Shown: positions 35,742 through 45,711, counted from the stretch's first letter. The stretch: DNA of 64,000 nucleotides from Leptolyngbya sp. NIES-2104 (GCF_001485215.1 NZ_BBWW01000001.1:3782001-3846000), one strand, 5' to 3'. Numbers and translations: made by a program. Notes: a model not told the origin generated them from the sequence alone.

Positions 35742-37019
35742 TCAGAATTTCGGCTTCTGTCGGAAGTTCGCTACCGATTCGACTAAGCCGATCGCCATAA
35801 AATTCATCAATAGCGCCGCGTTTCCGTGACTCAACCAAGGTAAAGGAATTCCCGTCACAGGTGACAGATTAATCGTCATGCCGATATTGATCGACACCTG
35901 AAAAATAATCATCGAGAACACACCCACTGTGATCAATGCGCCGAATTCATCTTTCGCGTTTTGAGCAATAATCAGCAATCGATAGCAAATCAGTAAATAA
36001 GCACCGAGCACAAAGATCGAACCGAGAAAGCCGAGTTCTTCACCGATCGCGGTAAAGATAAAGTCGGTATGCTGTTCAGGAATAAAATCAAGCTGCGTCT
36101 GAGTGCCCCGAAATAGTCCGCGTCCGGTTAACTCTCCAGCCCCGATCGCAATTCTCGACTGAATCAAGTGATAGCCTGCTCCTAACGGATCTTGGTCAGG
36201 ATCAATAAACATCAGAATCCGCGCCTTCTGATAGTCATGCAGCACAAATTGCCATAGAACTTGTCCCAAACCACCCGCAATCAGATTAACCACCACCGGA
36301 ACTAACGTTCCGTAAGTCTTCCACGGCAGCGTTTTCCAGGCAACCAATCCAACAACGACAACCCAAAGCCCGATCGCACCAATTCCAAACGCCCCTTTTG
36401 TGATCAGCGTTGTAAACAAAACCGCTGAAATCACCGGAGACAACAGCAATAAAAGCCATCCCGGATTCGCATTTCCCCAGTACAACATCCCGATCGTAAT
36501 CGCCCCAAACACAAGCGATGTTCCTAAATTCGGCTGCAAAAAGATCAGTACCCAAGGTAAAGCCGCAATACCCAACACCTTAACCATCATCGGAATCGTC
36601 GAAGCCGATCGCTGATGTAACACTGCCGCCAGCGTAATAATCGCGCCCAACTTGGCAAATTCCGAAGGCTGAATCCCAAACCCGAACAATCCGAGCCATC
36701 GCTGCGCCCCTTTCGCCTCTAATCCCATGATCATCACCAGGAGAAGCGAAACATTCGTGATGCCATAAATCCACCACTTCCAGGGAAGCAGGGCATCATA
36801 ACGCAACCGCGCCAGCACGAAGACGAGAACCATTCCGACACTGCCAATCAAGAGATGAAAAATCCAATCTTGACGCTCGGTATGTGCCAGTTGAACGCTG
36901 TGAACCATCACTCCGCCTAAAGCAGTCAGCGCCAGGACTGCCCCAAGGAGGTACCAATCCATTCCTTGCCAGGGTTGGAGCCAGGGACGAAGCGGAGAAG
37001 ATTTCTTTTTCCGAAACAT
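35742..37019 (-). CDS. rodA: Rod-shape-determining glycosyltransferase (SEDS family)
   Basis: This is a peptidoglycan glycosyltransferase of the elongation machinery with about ten transmembrane helices. Family blocks include GLFGFGIQPSEFAKLGAIIT, QPNLGTSLVFGAITIGML, GRGLFRGTQTQLDFIPEQHT, DFIFTAIGEELGFLGSIFVL and VTGIPLPWLSHGNAALLMNF. I start it at ATG 37019 (MFRKKKSSPLRPW), which leaves a 10-base gap to the mrp stop; an upstream ATG at 37064 would lie inside mrp. It is probably cotranscribed with mrp. Confidence 0.95.
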   Translation of the reverse strand: MFRKKKSSPLRPWLQPWQGMDWYLLGAVLALTALGGVMVHSVQLAHTERQDWIFHLLIGSVGMVLVFVLARLRYDALLPWKWWIYGITNVSLLLVMIMGLEAKGAQRWLGLFGFGIQPSEFAKLGAIITLAAVLHQRSASTIPMMVKVLGIAALPWVLIFLQPNLGTSLVFGAITIGMLYWGNANPGWLLLLLSPVISAVLFTTLITKGAFGIGAIGLWVVVVGLVAWKTLPWKTYGTLVPVVVNLIAGGLGQVLWQFVLHDYQKARILMFIDPDQDPLGAGYHLIQSRIAIGAGELTGRGLFRGTQTQLDFIPEQHTDFIFTAIGEELGFLGSIFVLGAYLLICYRLLIIAQNAKDEFGALITVGVFSMIIFQVSINIGMTINLSPVTGIPLPWLSHGNAALLMNFMAIGLVESVANFRQKPKF

Positions 37020-37029
37020 AGAAAATGAC

Positions 37030-38100
37030 TTATGCGAGGGCTGCAACCGATACTTTAGCAGCAATTTGCTGAGCGATTTGGGTTAACGCCTTCGCCGAAG
37101 CAGAATCCGGATCACCGACCACGATCGGCACTCCTTGATCGCCGCCCTCACGCAAGGGAATCTCTAACGGCACACAGCCCAACAGCGGGATATTTAACTC
37201 ATTTGCAGTCTTTTCGCCGCCTGCGGAACCGAAAATATCATATTGTCGATCGGGCATATCCGGCGGAATAAAGTAGCTCATATTCTCAACAATTCCCAGC
37301 ACCGGAACATTGAGCTGCTGGAACATCTTTAAGCCGCGTCGAGAATCAAGTAAAGCGACCGTCTGCGGAGTCGTCACGATCACCGCGCCCGCCATCGGAA
37401 CCGCTTGCGCTAACGTCAATTGAGCATCTCCTGTTCCTGGTGGCATATCCACGATCAGATAGTCCAAATCACCCCAGGTCACTTGATAGAGAAATTGACG
37501 AATCACACCATTCAACATCGGACCGCGCCAGATCACAGGCTGATCTTTGTCGATCAAAAATCCCATCGAAACGAGCTTCACCCCGTGATTAAAGGCAGGC
37601 TCTAACACTTCACCTTGAGCCGTTTGCCGGACTGCAACACCCGAACCTTCTAGACCCAACATCATGGGCGCATTGGGTCCGTAAATGTCCGCATCAATTA
37701 ATCCAACTTTCGCGCCTGCTTGAGCGAGTGCAACCGCGACATTAACCGCGATCGAGCTTTTTCCAACTCCCCCTTTCCCACTCGAAATCGCGATGATATT
37801 CTTCACGCCATCGATTCCAGTCCGATCGGGCAATCCTTTCTGATGCGGCGTTTCTGCGGTCACTTCCACTTCGATTGATTCCACACCGGGAAGCGTTTTC
37901 ACGGCTCTTTCGCAGTCTTCCACAATGAATTGGCGCAATGGGCAAGCGGGAGTGGTGAGAACCAACGTGAAGCGGACTTTACCTTGGTCGATCGACACAT
38001 TCCGAATCATGTTCAACGCCACCAAACTCTTCTGAAGTTCGGGGTCTTGAACAGGTTTAAGGACTTCTAAAACGGATTCTGCGCTAAGGGTATCTAACAT
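37030..38100 (-). CDS. mrp: Mrp/NBP35-family iron-sulfur carrier ATPase
   Basis: The 356-aa protein has an N-terminal MIP18/DUF59 domain (residues 5-85: VLKPVQDPELQKSLVALNMI, TTPACPLRQF) and a deviant Walker A P-loop (IAISSGKGGVGKSSIAVNVA), with IDADIYGPNAPMMLGLEG and LIVDMPPGTGDAQLTL. It binds and delivers Fe-S clusters. The C-terminal CxxC found in many relatives is replaced by ENMSYFIPPDMPDRQYDIFG, which I recall as common in cyanobacteria. It is upstream of rodA. Confidence 0.93.
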   Translation of the reverse strand: MLDTLSAESVLEVLKPVQDPELQKSLVALNMIRNVSIDQGKVRFTLVLTTPACPLRQFIVEDCERAVKTLPGVESIEVEVTAETPHQKGLPDRTGIDGVKNIIAISSGKGGVGKSSIAVNVAVALAQAGAKVGLIDADIYGPNAPMMLGLEGSGVAVRQTAQGEVLEPAFNHGVKLVSMGFLIDKDQPVIWRGPMLNGVIRQFLYQVTWGDLDYLIVDMPPGTGDAQLTLAQAVPMAGAVIVTTPQTVALLDSRRGLKMFQQLNVPVLGIVENMSYFIPPDMPDRQYDIFGSAGGEKTANELNIPLLGCVPLEIPLREGGDQGVPIVVGDPDSASAKALTQIAQQIAAKVSVAALA

Positions 38101-38152
38101 GAGCGTGTAAAAGTCGATCAGGGTTGTATGTCGATCTTACCGCTCTTGATCG

Positions 38153-38662
38153 TTAGAAATCGAAACAGCTTTGTTGAGTCGATTTTGAATTGTCGATCGG
38201 TTGCTCTGCCGCGTGTGCCAAATCTTCCGCCACTCGTGACGCATACGGCTTAATAATCGACCAGATCAGCGGTGAAAGCCACCCTTGCAGCGTCACCGAA
38301 TAAGCAATACTTGTCCCCGAAACCGTCGATTTCACCTCGTAGCGAATCCGCTCTTCAATCCCTGGAATCGCAATAATCCGCACACTTAATAATTCTCTCG
38401 GATCAACTCGCTCCACAAAGATCCGAATCGGAAGCGGACCCAATCGCGTCACCGCTTCATAAATCAATCCCGGTTTCGCCACCTGACCGCGTGGGACATT
38501 CGTTCTCGAAATCAGCGGATGCCAAGAGACATCGGCTAAATCGATCACCTTTCTCCACAAGTCATCCACTGATGCCGAACTCACCGCTTGATACGATCGC
38601 GCTAAGGTAGACCGAACGCGCCGCTGTTTGCGGTAGAAAAATTTCCAAGGGAAGTTCAGCAT
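38153..38662 (-). CDS. SRPBCC-fold (polyketide cyclase/dehydrase-like) protein
   Basis: The 169-aa protein has a basic N-terminus (WKFFYRKQRRVRS), then a START-like fold with LARSYQAVSSASVDDLWRKV, HPLISRTNVPRGQ and EERIRYEVKSTVSGTSIAYS. Such folds bind hydrophobic ligands or act as coenzyme Q-type chaperones. No specific ligand is suggested. The function is unknown. Confidence 0.7.
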   Translation of the reverse strand: MLNFPWKFFYRKQRRVRSTLARSYQAVSSASVDDLWRKVIDLADVSWHPLISRTNVPRGQVAKPGLIYEAVTRLGPLPIRIFVERVDPRELLSVRIIAIPGIEERIRYEVKSTVSGTSIAYSVTLQGWLSPLIWSIIKPYASRVAEDLAHAAEQPIDNSKSTQQSCFDF

Positions 38663-39002
38663 AATCCATCTCCTATAAGGGAATCGGGTTCATCCGTACC
38701 CTGTAGCCGGGGTGTCTGATCTTAGCGAGATTTGAGTCGCGATCGCCATCCTTCTTGAGGCGGTTTGACCCGTGATCCCCAATGAAAGTTACACAATGTT
38801 ATAAACATTTACGATCGCGCTTTGCCGCATCAGATGAGACGTTTTGAGCTTCGAGAATCGAGAGAAGCGTATGTGAGTAACCGTTTCGCGATAGTCTAAA
38901 TGAACCGTCTCGTTTCGCGCAATCCGAACTGCCAGAGACTGACGGAAACTTTAAACTCCTTTCACTGCATAGTAAGACGACTCGTTCCAGGAACCGACGT
39001 TT
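38663..39002. other. Intergenic region upstream of hemF
   Basis: No gene, tRNA or strong hairpin is visible. The region should carry the divergent promoters of the SRPBCC gene and hemF. TTATAAACATTTACGATC near 38799 is AT-rich and may be part of a promoter, but I cannot assign boxes. Confidence 0.3.
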
Positions 39003-40058
39003 ATGACTGCCTTCTTTACCTCCAACGCGACCGAGACGACCCAAGCACACCCGCCCAGCGATTCCCGCGAACGGGTGCGCCAGTGGCTACAATCTTTTCA
39101 GGATAAAGTCTGTGAAGGCTTAGAAGCCGCAGACGGAGAAGCTCAATTTAAACAAGATAGTTGGACACGAGAAGAAGGCGGCGGCGGTCGATCGCGAGTC
39201 ATGCGCGAAGGTCGAGTCTTCGAGCAAGGTGGAGTCAATTTCTCGGAAGTTTGGGGCAAGGATTTACCGCCTTCGATTTTGGTTCAGCGCCCGGAAGCAC
39301 AGGGTCACAGCTTCTACGCGACGGGGACTTCGATGGTGCTGCATCCGCGCAATCCTTACATTCCAACGGTGCATCTAAACTATCGCTATTTTGAAGCGGG
39401 TCCGGTTTGGTGGTTCGGTGGCGGAATCGATTTAACGCCGTACTATCCGTTTGAAGAAGATGTGATCCACTTCCATCAAACGCTGAAAGACGCTTGCGAT
39501 CGTCATCATTCTGAGTACTATCCGACCTTTAAACTCTGGTGCGACGAGTACTTCTATCTGAAGCACCGTAAGGAAACTCGTGGAGTAGGCGGAATCTTCT
39601 TCGATTATCAAGATACGAGAGGCGATCTTTACCCAATTTCGTATCCAGGTTCGCAAAGTGATACTCCTGCGGCACTCAGAAGCAAGGAAGTCGGAACGGT
39701 TCAAAATCGCACCTGGGAAGACCTATTCGCGTTTGTGCAGTCTTGTGGCGATGCGTTCTTACCTGCTTACACCCCGATCGTAGAACGTCGTCACAATACA
39801 GAATATAGCGATCAACAAAGACAGTTCCAACTCTACCGCCGTGGGCGATATGTGGAATTTAACCTGGTGTACGATCGCGGAACGATTTTCGGACTGCAAA
39901 CAAACGGGCGCACCGAATCGATTCTGATGTCGTTGCCGCCGATGGTGCGCTGGGAATATGGCTACGAACCCGAACCCGGCAGCCCAGAAGCGCGGTTGTA
40001 TGAAATTTTCTTGAAGCCGCAAGACTGGATCAATTGGTCAAAAAACGGGGCACACTAA
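39003..40058 (+). CDS. hemF: Oxygen-dependent coproporphyrinogen III oxidase
   Basis: HemF uses O2 to decarboxylate coproporphyrinogen III to protoporphyrinogen IX on the way to heme and chlorophyll. The 351-aa protein shows [60 protein letters not shown] and [11 protein letters not shown], with the ending [20 protein letters not shown]. All are hallmarks of the family and length is normal. A terminator follows. Confidence 0.97.
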   Translation: MTAFFTSNATETTQAHPPSDSRERVRQWLQSFQDKVCEGLEAADGEAQFKQDSWTREEGGGGRSRVMREGRVFEQGGVNFSEVWGKDLPPSILVQRPEAQGHSFYATGTSMVLHPRNPYIPTVHLNYRYFEAGPVWWFGGGIDLTPYYPFEEDVIHFHQTLKDACDRHHSEYYPTFKLWCDEYFYLKHRKETRGVGGIFFDYQDTRGDLYPISYPGSQSDTPAALRSKEVGTVQNRTWEDLFAFVQSCGDAFLPAYTPIVERRHNTEYSDQQRQFQLYRRGRYVEFNLVYDRGTIFGLQTNGRTESILMSLPPMVRWEYGYEPEPGSPEARLYEIFLKPQDWINWSKNGAH

Positions 40059-40107
40059 GCGCGATGGTGAAGAGCCATTGATATCCATTTGTTAAGCCTT
40101 GCAATTT

Positions 40108-40145
40108 GAGGGAAGCGTTTATTGAGCGCGACCCTCTTTTTATTT
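40108..40145 (+). terminator. Terminator after hemF
   Basis: The stem GAGGG / CCCTC closes a 19-base loop with internal CG pairs and is followed by a run of T (TTTTTATTT). It is 50 bases past hemF. Confidence 0.7.
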
Positions 40146-40221
40146 AGAGCATCGTTATCCAATCTATCTCTTTGGGCATAACTGATCGAGTAGTCTCCGA
40201 AAAGATTGCACGAGGCAGGTC

Positions 40222-40629
40222 ATGGTTCACATGGAGCGAAAGACGATTCTCATGGAGCAAAAAATTGTTAATACCCCGGATGGAAGCCCGATCGTGGTAT
40301 TTAGTCCAACTGGGCGGTTAGATATTACGACTGCATGGCAGTTCCGCACTCGGTTACAGGACTGCATCGCGAAACAAAGTCATCATGTCGTGGTGAATCT
40401 GAGTCAGGTGAATTTTATCGATAGTTCGGGTCTGACCTCACTGGTGGCAGGAATGCGGGATGCGGACAAGGCGCGTGGAAGCTTTAAGCTCTGCAATGTC
40501 CACCCGGAGGCGAAATTGGTCTTTGAAGTGACGATGATGGATTCGGTGTTTGAAATTTTTGAGAGTGAAGAAGAAGCGTTAGCAGGCGGACAGTCGAAAG
40601 CACCGATACCTCACAGTTTAGCGAGTTAG
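40222..40629 (+). CDS. STAS-domain anti-sigma factor antagonist
   Basis: The 135-aa protein is a SpoIIAA-like STAS domain: VVFSPTGRLDITTAWQFRTR and VVNLSQVNFIDSSGLTSLVA, where the first Ser of DSSGL is the likely phospho-switch. It would bind an anti-sigma or kinase partner in its unphosphorylated form. ATGs at 40222, 40231 and 40252 are all possible; GAGG upstream favours the first. No partner kinase is adjacent. Confidence 0.88.
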   Translation: MVHMERKTILMEQKIVNTPDGSPIVVFSPTGRLDITTAWQFRTRLQDCIAKQSHHVVVNLSQVNFIDSSGLTSLVAGMRDADKARGSFKLCNVHPEAKLVFEVTMMDSVFEIFESEEEALAGGQSKAPIPHSLAS

Positions 40630-40651
40630 GATCTAACAAGAAAATTGAAAC

Positions 40652-40685
40652 AGCGATCGAAGTCTAACCCTCGATCGCTATTTGT
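40652..40685 (+). terminator. Terminator after the STAS gene
   Basis: A perfect 9-bp stem AGCGATCGA / TCGATCGCT with a 10-base loop is followed by TATTTGTTT. It contains a HIP1-like GCGATCG core. Confidence 0.7.
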
Positions 40686-40706
40686 TTGGAATCATCGATC
40701 AGGCGA

Positions 40707-41459
40707 TCATTTCGGATCACCCTTCAAAATCGCGTTTCCGTCTTTGAAATCAATGTCTCTCACGGTTAAACCGCGCAATTTCAGTTCAAGATTGAGTTGG
40801 TCTTGCACTTTTTCGGGCGGTACCCCTAAACGGCTGGCAACTTCAGCGATTGTAAAACTCATATTGCCAACCTGAATTCGGGCATTTTCATCAAAGCGCA
40901 ATTTGCCATTTTGAATTTGTGGTTTGCCCTCGACTCCGATGTAAACTTTGCGATCGCTCATCGGAATTTTCTGAGTGATTTCTGATAGAAATTGCTGGTG
41001 TTGTTCGCCTAATCCGCTGTTTTGCAATTCCTTGATATCGACAACTGCACCCGTTTTTAGCTTGTCATTTTTCACCGCTGCATTGAATCCTTTGACCGAA
41101 CTTGGAAGCGGTTGACCGTCTCTTTTTTCAGTGATTTTTGTCACTAGTAAATCATTCAATTCTTGAGAACTTAGTGCCACTTGGACATCATCTGAAGCGC
41201 TAGAAACTTCGTCAGATGGGCGATTCACAGCAGCATTTACTTTCGCAGCTTGAGGACTTGCCTGAATTTGCGCTTCAATCTTTTCCTCTACGGTTGCACC
41301 CGATTTCTGAATTTGAGCATACGTTTTCGGATTATTCTGTCCAGTGCTATACCACTCTGGTAATTGAGTCAACTGTCTCCAGAAGTAATAAACACCGGAT
41401 GCCGTTCCAATGACGATTCCTGTTGACAACAACAGAAATAAAACACTCGATTTTTTCAC
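40707..41459 (-). CDS. Conserved cyanobacterial membrane-anchored protein
   Basis: The 250-aa protein has an N-terminal anchor (VLFLLLSTGIVIGTASGVYY), a polar Gln/Ala-rich linker and a C-terminal beta-rich domain (QVALSSQELNDLLVTKITEK, QNGKLRFDENARIQVGNMSF, LKLRGLTVRDIDFKDGNAIL). It probably faces the periplasm. I do not recognise a named function. Confidence 0.7.
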   Translation of the reverse strand: MKKSSVLFLLLSTGIVIGTASGVYYFWRQLTQLPEWYSTGQNNPKTYAQIQKSGATVEEKIEAQIQASPQAAKVNAAVNRPSDEVSSASDDVQVALSSQELNDLLVTKITEKRDGQPLPSSVKGFNAAVKNDKLKTGAVVDIKELQNSGLGEQHQQFLSEITQKIPMSDRKVYIGVEGKPQIQNGKLRFDENARIQVGNMSFTIAEVASRLGVPPEKVQDQLNLELKLRGLTVRDIDFKDGNAILKGDPK

Positions 41460-41599
41460 AGCTACCTCAAGTCAATCTTTAGGATCTCTCAGCCAATCTA
41501 TTACGATCAATTTGTATAAGCAACCTGTTATGAACCGCAAACATCCCAACGAGCTGTTCGATCGTTCGCTAAAATGAAAAAAATTACTGGGCTGGATTC

Positions 41600-42205
41600 A
41601 TGATTCCTACCGTTATTGAAACTTCCGGACGGGGCGAACGCGCCTTTGATATCTACTCCCGACTGTTGCGGGAACGAATCGTGTTCCTCGGTAGCGCGAT
41701 CGATTCCGATGTCGCAAACCTCGTCGTGGCGCAATTGCTTTTCCTTGAAGCGGAAGACCCCGACAAAGATATCTATCTCTACATCAATTCGCCAGGTGGC
41801 TCGGTGTCGGCTGGCATGGGCATCTTTGACACAATCAAGCAGATTCGCCCAGAGGTGTCTACGATTTGTGTCGGATTCGCTGCGAGTATGGGCGCTTTCT
41901 TACTGAGTGCTGGAACAAAAGGCAAACGGATGAGCTTGCCCCATTCGCGGATTATGATTCACCAGCCGCTAGGTGGCGCACAAGGACAGGCAACCGATAT
42001 CGAAATTCAAGCAAGAGAAATTCTCTACTTGAAACAGCGATTAAATTCGTTCTTGGCAGACCACACCGGACAGCCGTTAGAGCGGATCGAACGAGATACC
42101 GAGCGGGATTTCTTCATGTCGGCAGAAGAAGCGAAGGAGTATGGATTGGTTGATCAAGTGATCGATCGTCGTCCCTCTGCGGTGCGTCCTGCGGTGGTGA
42201 AATAA
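41600..42205 (+). CDS. clpP: ATP-dependent Clp protease proteolytic subunit
   Basis: This 201-aa serine peptidase assembles into the double-heptamer chamber of Clp. The catalytic triad is visible: Ser96 in [15 protein letters not shown], His121 in [15 protein letters not shown] and Asp170 in [14 protein letters not shown]. Cyanobacteria have several ClpP paralogues, and I cannot assign the number. The gene stands alone, without clpX or clpR beside it. It is followed by a palindromic element. Confidence 0.97.
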   Translation: MIPTVIETSGRGERAFDIYSRLLRERIVFLGSAIDSDVANLVVAQLLFLEAEDPDKDIYLYINSPGGSVSAGMGIFDTIKQIRPEVSTICVGFAASMGAFLLSAGTKGKRMSLPHSRIMIHQPLGGAQGQATDIEIQAREILYLKQRLNSFLADHTGQPLERIERDTERDFFMSAEEAKEYGLVDQVIDRRPSAVRPAVVK

Positions 42206-42225
42206 AGTAGCCGTAGTTTGTACGG

Positions 42226-42400
42226 ATCTTTTCGCTGCGTTGTTTGTTCGCCCCGAATTCTATTCCGGGGCTAACGATGAGAAGTCCGTTAAAACGGACT
42301 AAAGATACTGATTTTGGCTTTTAGTCCCCTTTAGTGGACTTCGTTCGATTAGCCCCGAATTTCATTCCGGGGCGGGACTGAATCGAAGCGAAGAACTCAT
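42226..42400. repeat. Nested-palindrome element, diverged copy C
   Basis: It has the same layout as copies A, B and D but different sequence: outer arms GCCCCGAATTCTATTCCGGG and TTAGCCCCGAATTTCATTCC, and inner hairpins AGTCCGTTAAAACGGACT and AGTCCCCTTTAGTGGACT. The CTAAGAGGATG-type termini are not found. It fills the gap between convergent clpP and aroK and ends about 15 bases from the aroK stop. Boundaries are approximate. Confidence 0.75.
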
Positions 42401-42414
42401 CAAATTCGTGTTAA

Positions 42415-43002
42415 TCAAGAATTCGCCTGAAATGGCATTTCTTCATTCAAGCGCCGAATCGAATTGTCGATCTGGCGCTTTTTCTCGCACTCAAGCGCGA
42501 TCGCATTCATAATTCTTGCGGTGATCTGCTCCGGGGTTTCGTCCGGCAGCACTTGAATATGGATATCTGCTTGGGCATAACGCGATCGACGTTCTTCTGA
42601 AAGTTGCGTCAATCGAGCCGTCAAATCCTGACTCTGCAACAAGGGTCGGGTCGTATCTTGGCTTAATCGCGCTTTTAACTGCTCTACGGGTACATCTAGC
42701 CATATGATCACACCGTGCCTGAGATAGCTCCAATTCTCTTGAGCCAGCACAATACCGCCACCTGTCGCCACAACGCGCCGTAATCGAGCAGACACCTGAG
42801 AAAGGGTTGCGGTCTCTAATTGCCGGAAGATCGCTTCTCCTGACTCTGCAAAAATTGTCGAAACCGTTTGTCCAGTTGCTTGCTCGATAAATTGATCGAC
42901 ATCGAGAAACTCATAATCGAGTTGTTTTGCTAACAATTGCCCGATCGTGGTTTTTCCGACACCCATCATGCCGATCAAGAACACACTCACTCCGTTTAGC
43001 AT
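42415..43002 (-). CDS. aroK: Shikimate kinase
   Basis: The 195-aa enzyme phosphorylates shikimate in aromatic amino-acid synthesis. Walker A is IGMMGVGKTTIGQLLAKQLD. Shikimate-binding residues lie in FLDVDQFIEQ, FRQLETATL and VATGGGIVLAQENW, and the lid Arg in DTTRPLLQ. A somewhat long C-terminus continues past the core. The start directly follows the stop of the LapA-like gene, which suggests one operon. Confidence 0.93.
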   Translation of the reverse strand: MLNGVSVFLIGMMGVGKTTIGQLLAKQLDYEFLDVDQFIEQATGQTVSTIFAESGEAIFRQLETATLSQVSARLRRVVATGGGIVLAQENWSYLRHGVIIWLDVPVEQLKARLSQDTTRPLLQSQDLTARLTQLSEERRSRYAQADIHIQVLPDETPEQITARIMNAIALECEKKRQIDNSIRRLNEEMPFQANS

Positions 43003-43533
43003 CTATTCATCCTCATCCAATTTCCGTACCGGAGGGCGAATCACGCGGTAGTCTGCATCGACGACATCGGGCTGTTTTGGCTCTGGTGCTTCGCGATACG
43101 TATAGGAATAAGTAGAACCCGATCGCGTTTCTGATGTCGGTGCTTGTCTCGCTTCAAAATCGCGTTTGGGCTTATCTTTTGGCTCACTTGTCCAATCGTC
43201 ATCATCACCGCCAAACCAGTCATCCTCATTGGCACTAGAGCGGGTTTCACGAGGCGTTTCTGCGTAAGCATAACTATTTGTCGGGGTCGCTTGGCGAACC
43301 GTTTTACGCTCCGATCGACGGGCAGTAAATCGTGCTAATCCAAACATAGCGGTAATCACGAAAGTTGTGGCAGCACCAAGGGCGATCGCGCCCAAAATCC
43401 ACACCGGCAGCGGAAGTGCAGGCGACGGAACACCGAGGAACACGAGCGGCATCGATACGCCCCAGTTTGAGAGCGCAAAAATGACGAGAAAACCAGCGAT
43501 CGCACTCAGCAAAACAAAACGCACAAGAGACAT
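43003..43533 (-). CDS. LapA-like small membrane protein with acidic tail
   Basis: From ATG 43533 (MSLVRFVLLSAIAGFLVIFA) the protein has 176 aa. Two transmembrane helices at residues 1-75 resemble the LapA/DUF1049 fold (WGVSMPLVFLGVPSPALPLP). A long, charged and probably disordered cytoplasmic tail follows (EDDWFGGDDDDWTSEPKDKP). I do not know its function. Its stop codon abuts the aroK start. Confidence 0.7.
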   Translation of the reverse strand: MSLVRFVLLSAIAGFLVIFALSNWGVSMPLVFLGVPSPALPLPVWILGAIALGAATTFVITAMFGLARFTARRSERKTVRQATPTNSYAYAETPRETRSSANEDDWFGGDDDDWTSEPKDKPKRDFEARQAPTSETRSGSTYSYTYREAPEPKQPDVVDADYRVIRPPVRKLDEDE

Positions 43534-43863
43534 GAGCAAACCCCACGTTGAAATCACCCAACAGGGTACACCGATCCAGCTTAGCGTATTGCTCGATCGC
43601 TCAGGCAATTTCCAAAGATTACGACACTTGAACGGAATAAGTGCGGCTTGTCAATGATCCCGTCTCTCATCCTTTAGATAGTCGAACCTACGGACGATCA
43701 TGACTACCTTGCTAGTAGTAAGCGATTAGCAATAACCAGCGCCCCGATCGCTAATATCGCTGCTTTTGACTTGAGCTTCATCTTTTTTAACAACTTTGGG
43801 ATACCTGACCTCGATCACTGTGCGGGGTCTGTTTTGATTGATATTTATGGTGAGGACTGATTC

Positions 43864-45660
43864 ATGAAACCTGGTTCATTGACCTGTTTTGCTGCATTGG
43901 TAGCAAGTTCGATCGTGCTTGCACCCGCAAGCCTCCGCGCTGCTGAATTATCTGCTTCCAAGCCCACTTCAGAAGTGACTCCTAAACTGGCTCAAGCCGT
44001 TTCCGATACATTCACGCTCCCTTCAGTAGAAGTAACCACAACACAAAAATCGACTGACACTGCAAAAGATTCGACACCGAAGCTTGCTCAAACTGCTCCA
44101 GTTACGATCGCGCAACAAGTCCCCGATGTTACTCCAGTCGTACCTGCAAATCCACAACTTACGGATAGCTCAGGACAAGTCACTTCGGTTTCGCAGCTTT
44201 CAGATGTTCGTCCCACGGATTGGGCATTTCAGGCGCTGCAATCGTTGGTAGAGCGGTATGGCTGTATTGCGGGATATCCCGATCGCACCTATCGCGGGAA
44301 TCGGGCACTGACGCGGTTTGAGTTTGCTGCGGGATTAAATGCGTGTCTCGATCGAGTGAGTGAACTGATCGCTGCTTCCACGGCTGATTTAGTGAAAAAA
44401 GAAGACTTAGCAACCTTGCAGCGACTTCAGCAAGAATTTGCAACGGAACTGGCAACGATTCGCGGTCGGGTGGATGCGTTGGAATCCAGAACAACCACGT
44501 TAGAGCGACAACAGTTCTCGACTACAACGAAATTGCAAGGTGAAGTCATTGTTGGGGCAATCAGTGTTCTTGGGGGCGATAACGCAGTCACGAGTACTGA
44601 GGCTGAACGCAATCCAACGCTCTCTTATCGGGTGCGATTGAACCTGAACACGAGCTTCACGGGTCGAGACTTATTAACCACACGACTTCAGGCAAACAAT
44701 GTTGTACCGCTCGGAGAAACGACGCAAGATGCGACGAGTCCGACGGGGATTCGCGGCTTGGGCGTGTTGGGCACGAACATGGGACGGGTCGAGTTTGACG
44801 GAGATAGCGGCAGCGCAGTTGGATTGGCACTGTTACGCTATCGATTCCCGCTCACGGATAGTACTGATGTGTACTTGGCAGGAACCGGAAACGGTTTTGT
44901 AGACTTGGATGCGTCGTCTCAGTTGAACCCTTACTTTGATGGGGGTGCGGTTTCACTGTTTGCTTTGCGGAACCCGATTTATAACTATTCGTTCGGGGCG
45001 GGGGTTGGCATTCGGCAACGAATCGGAACGGCAGCAGAAATCAACTTGGGTTACTTAACACCGACTGCAAACAATCCCGCAAATCGAAATGGATTGTTTA
45101 ATGGTCAGTATGGCGCGTTGGCGCAGTTGATTTTGAATCTGAGTCCGACTTCTCGGATTGGCTTTACTTACATCAATGCTTACGCGCCGTTTGGTGCAGA
45201 CCTGCAACCCGATGATCCGTTTAACTTGAGTGCAACGGGAAGTAACCTGGCAAATAGTAACTTCGGTAGTCCAGTTAGCATTAATGCGTATGGTATTTCT
45301 GGGACGTTCCAGATTTCTCCGAAGTTTGCGATCGGCGGTTGGGTAGGTTATGCGAATCATAACTATATCGGTCAAGGTCGCGGGGACGTGTGGAACTGGG
45401 CAGTGACGCTGGCATTCCCCGATTTGTTCAAGCGGGGTAACTTGGGTGGACTGTTTGTGGGACAAGAGCCGAAGCTGAGTCGGAGTGATTTGGGCTTTCG
45501 CGATCGCGATACTTCTTTACATCTGGAAGCATTTTATCGCTATCGCATCAATGACAACATCGCTATCACACCGGGCGTGATTTGGATTACGAATCCTGAT
45601 TACAATACAGCTAACCGTGATGCAGTCATCGGAGTGATTAGAACCGTATTTGCGTTCTAA
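43864..45660 (+). CDS. SLH-domain outer-membrane porin (iron-uptake porin type)
   Basis: The 598-aa protein has a signal peptide (CFAALVASSIVLAPASLRAA), a Thr-rich low-complexity stretch (residues 30-110), an SLH domain (VRPTDWAFQALQSLVERYGC, IAGYPDRTYRGNRALTRFEF), a coiled coil (residues about 180-215) and an OprB-like beta-barrel ending in a C-terminal Phe (IGVIRTVFAF). This is the major cyanobacterial porin class (SomA or iron-uptake porin). The SLH part binds the pyruvylated wall polymer, and the barrel allows diffusion of inorganic ions. Confidence 0.92.
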   Translation: MKPGSLTCFAALVASSIVLAPASLRAAELSASKPTSEVTPKLAQAVSDTFTLPSVEVTTTQKSTDTAKDSTPKLAQTAPVTIAQQVPDVTPVVPANPQLTDSSGQVTSVSQLSDVRPTDWAFQALQSLVERYGCIAGYPDRTYRGNRALTRFEFAAGLNACLDRVSELIAASTADLVKKEDLATLQRLQQEFATELATIRGRVDALESRTTTLERQQFSTTTKLQGEVIVGAISVLGGDNAVTSTEAERNPTLSYRVRLNLNTSFTGRDLLTTRLQANNVVPLGETTQDATSPTGIRGLGVLGTNMGRVEFDGDSGSAVGLALLRYRFPLTDSTDVYLAGTGNGFVDLDASSQLNPYFDGGAVSLFALRNPIYNYSFGAGVGIRQRIGTAAEINLGYLTPTANNPANRNGLFNGQYGALAQLILNLSPTSRIGFTYINAYAPFGADLQPDDPFNLSATGSNLANSNFGSPVSINAYGISGTFQISPKFAIGGWVGYANHNYIGQGRGDVWNWAVTLAFPDLFKRGNLGGLFVGQEPKLSRSDLGFRDRDTSLHLEAFYRYRINDNIAITPGVIWITNPDYNTANRDAVIGVIRTVFAF

Positions 45661-45666
45661 AACAAC

Positions 45667-45703
45667 GGATCTCCGGTCGTGCGCGGTCGGAGATCTTTAT
45701 TTA
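45667..45703 (+). terminator. Terminator after the porin gene
   Basis: The stem GATCTCCG / CGGAGATC (45668-45675 and 45688-45695) is followed by TTTATTTACTTT. It lies 7 bases past the porin stop and 9 bases before the next start. Confidence 0.85.
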
Positions 45704-45711
45704 CTTTAGCT

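Noticed and set aside
43704-43781. A 25-aa minus-strand frame (MKLKSKAAILAIGALVIANR...) resembling a signal peptide.
   Set aside because: It is very short, has no ribosome site and no neighbour context.
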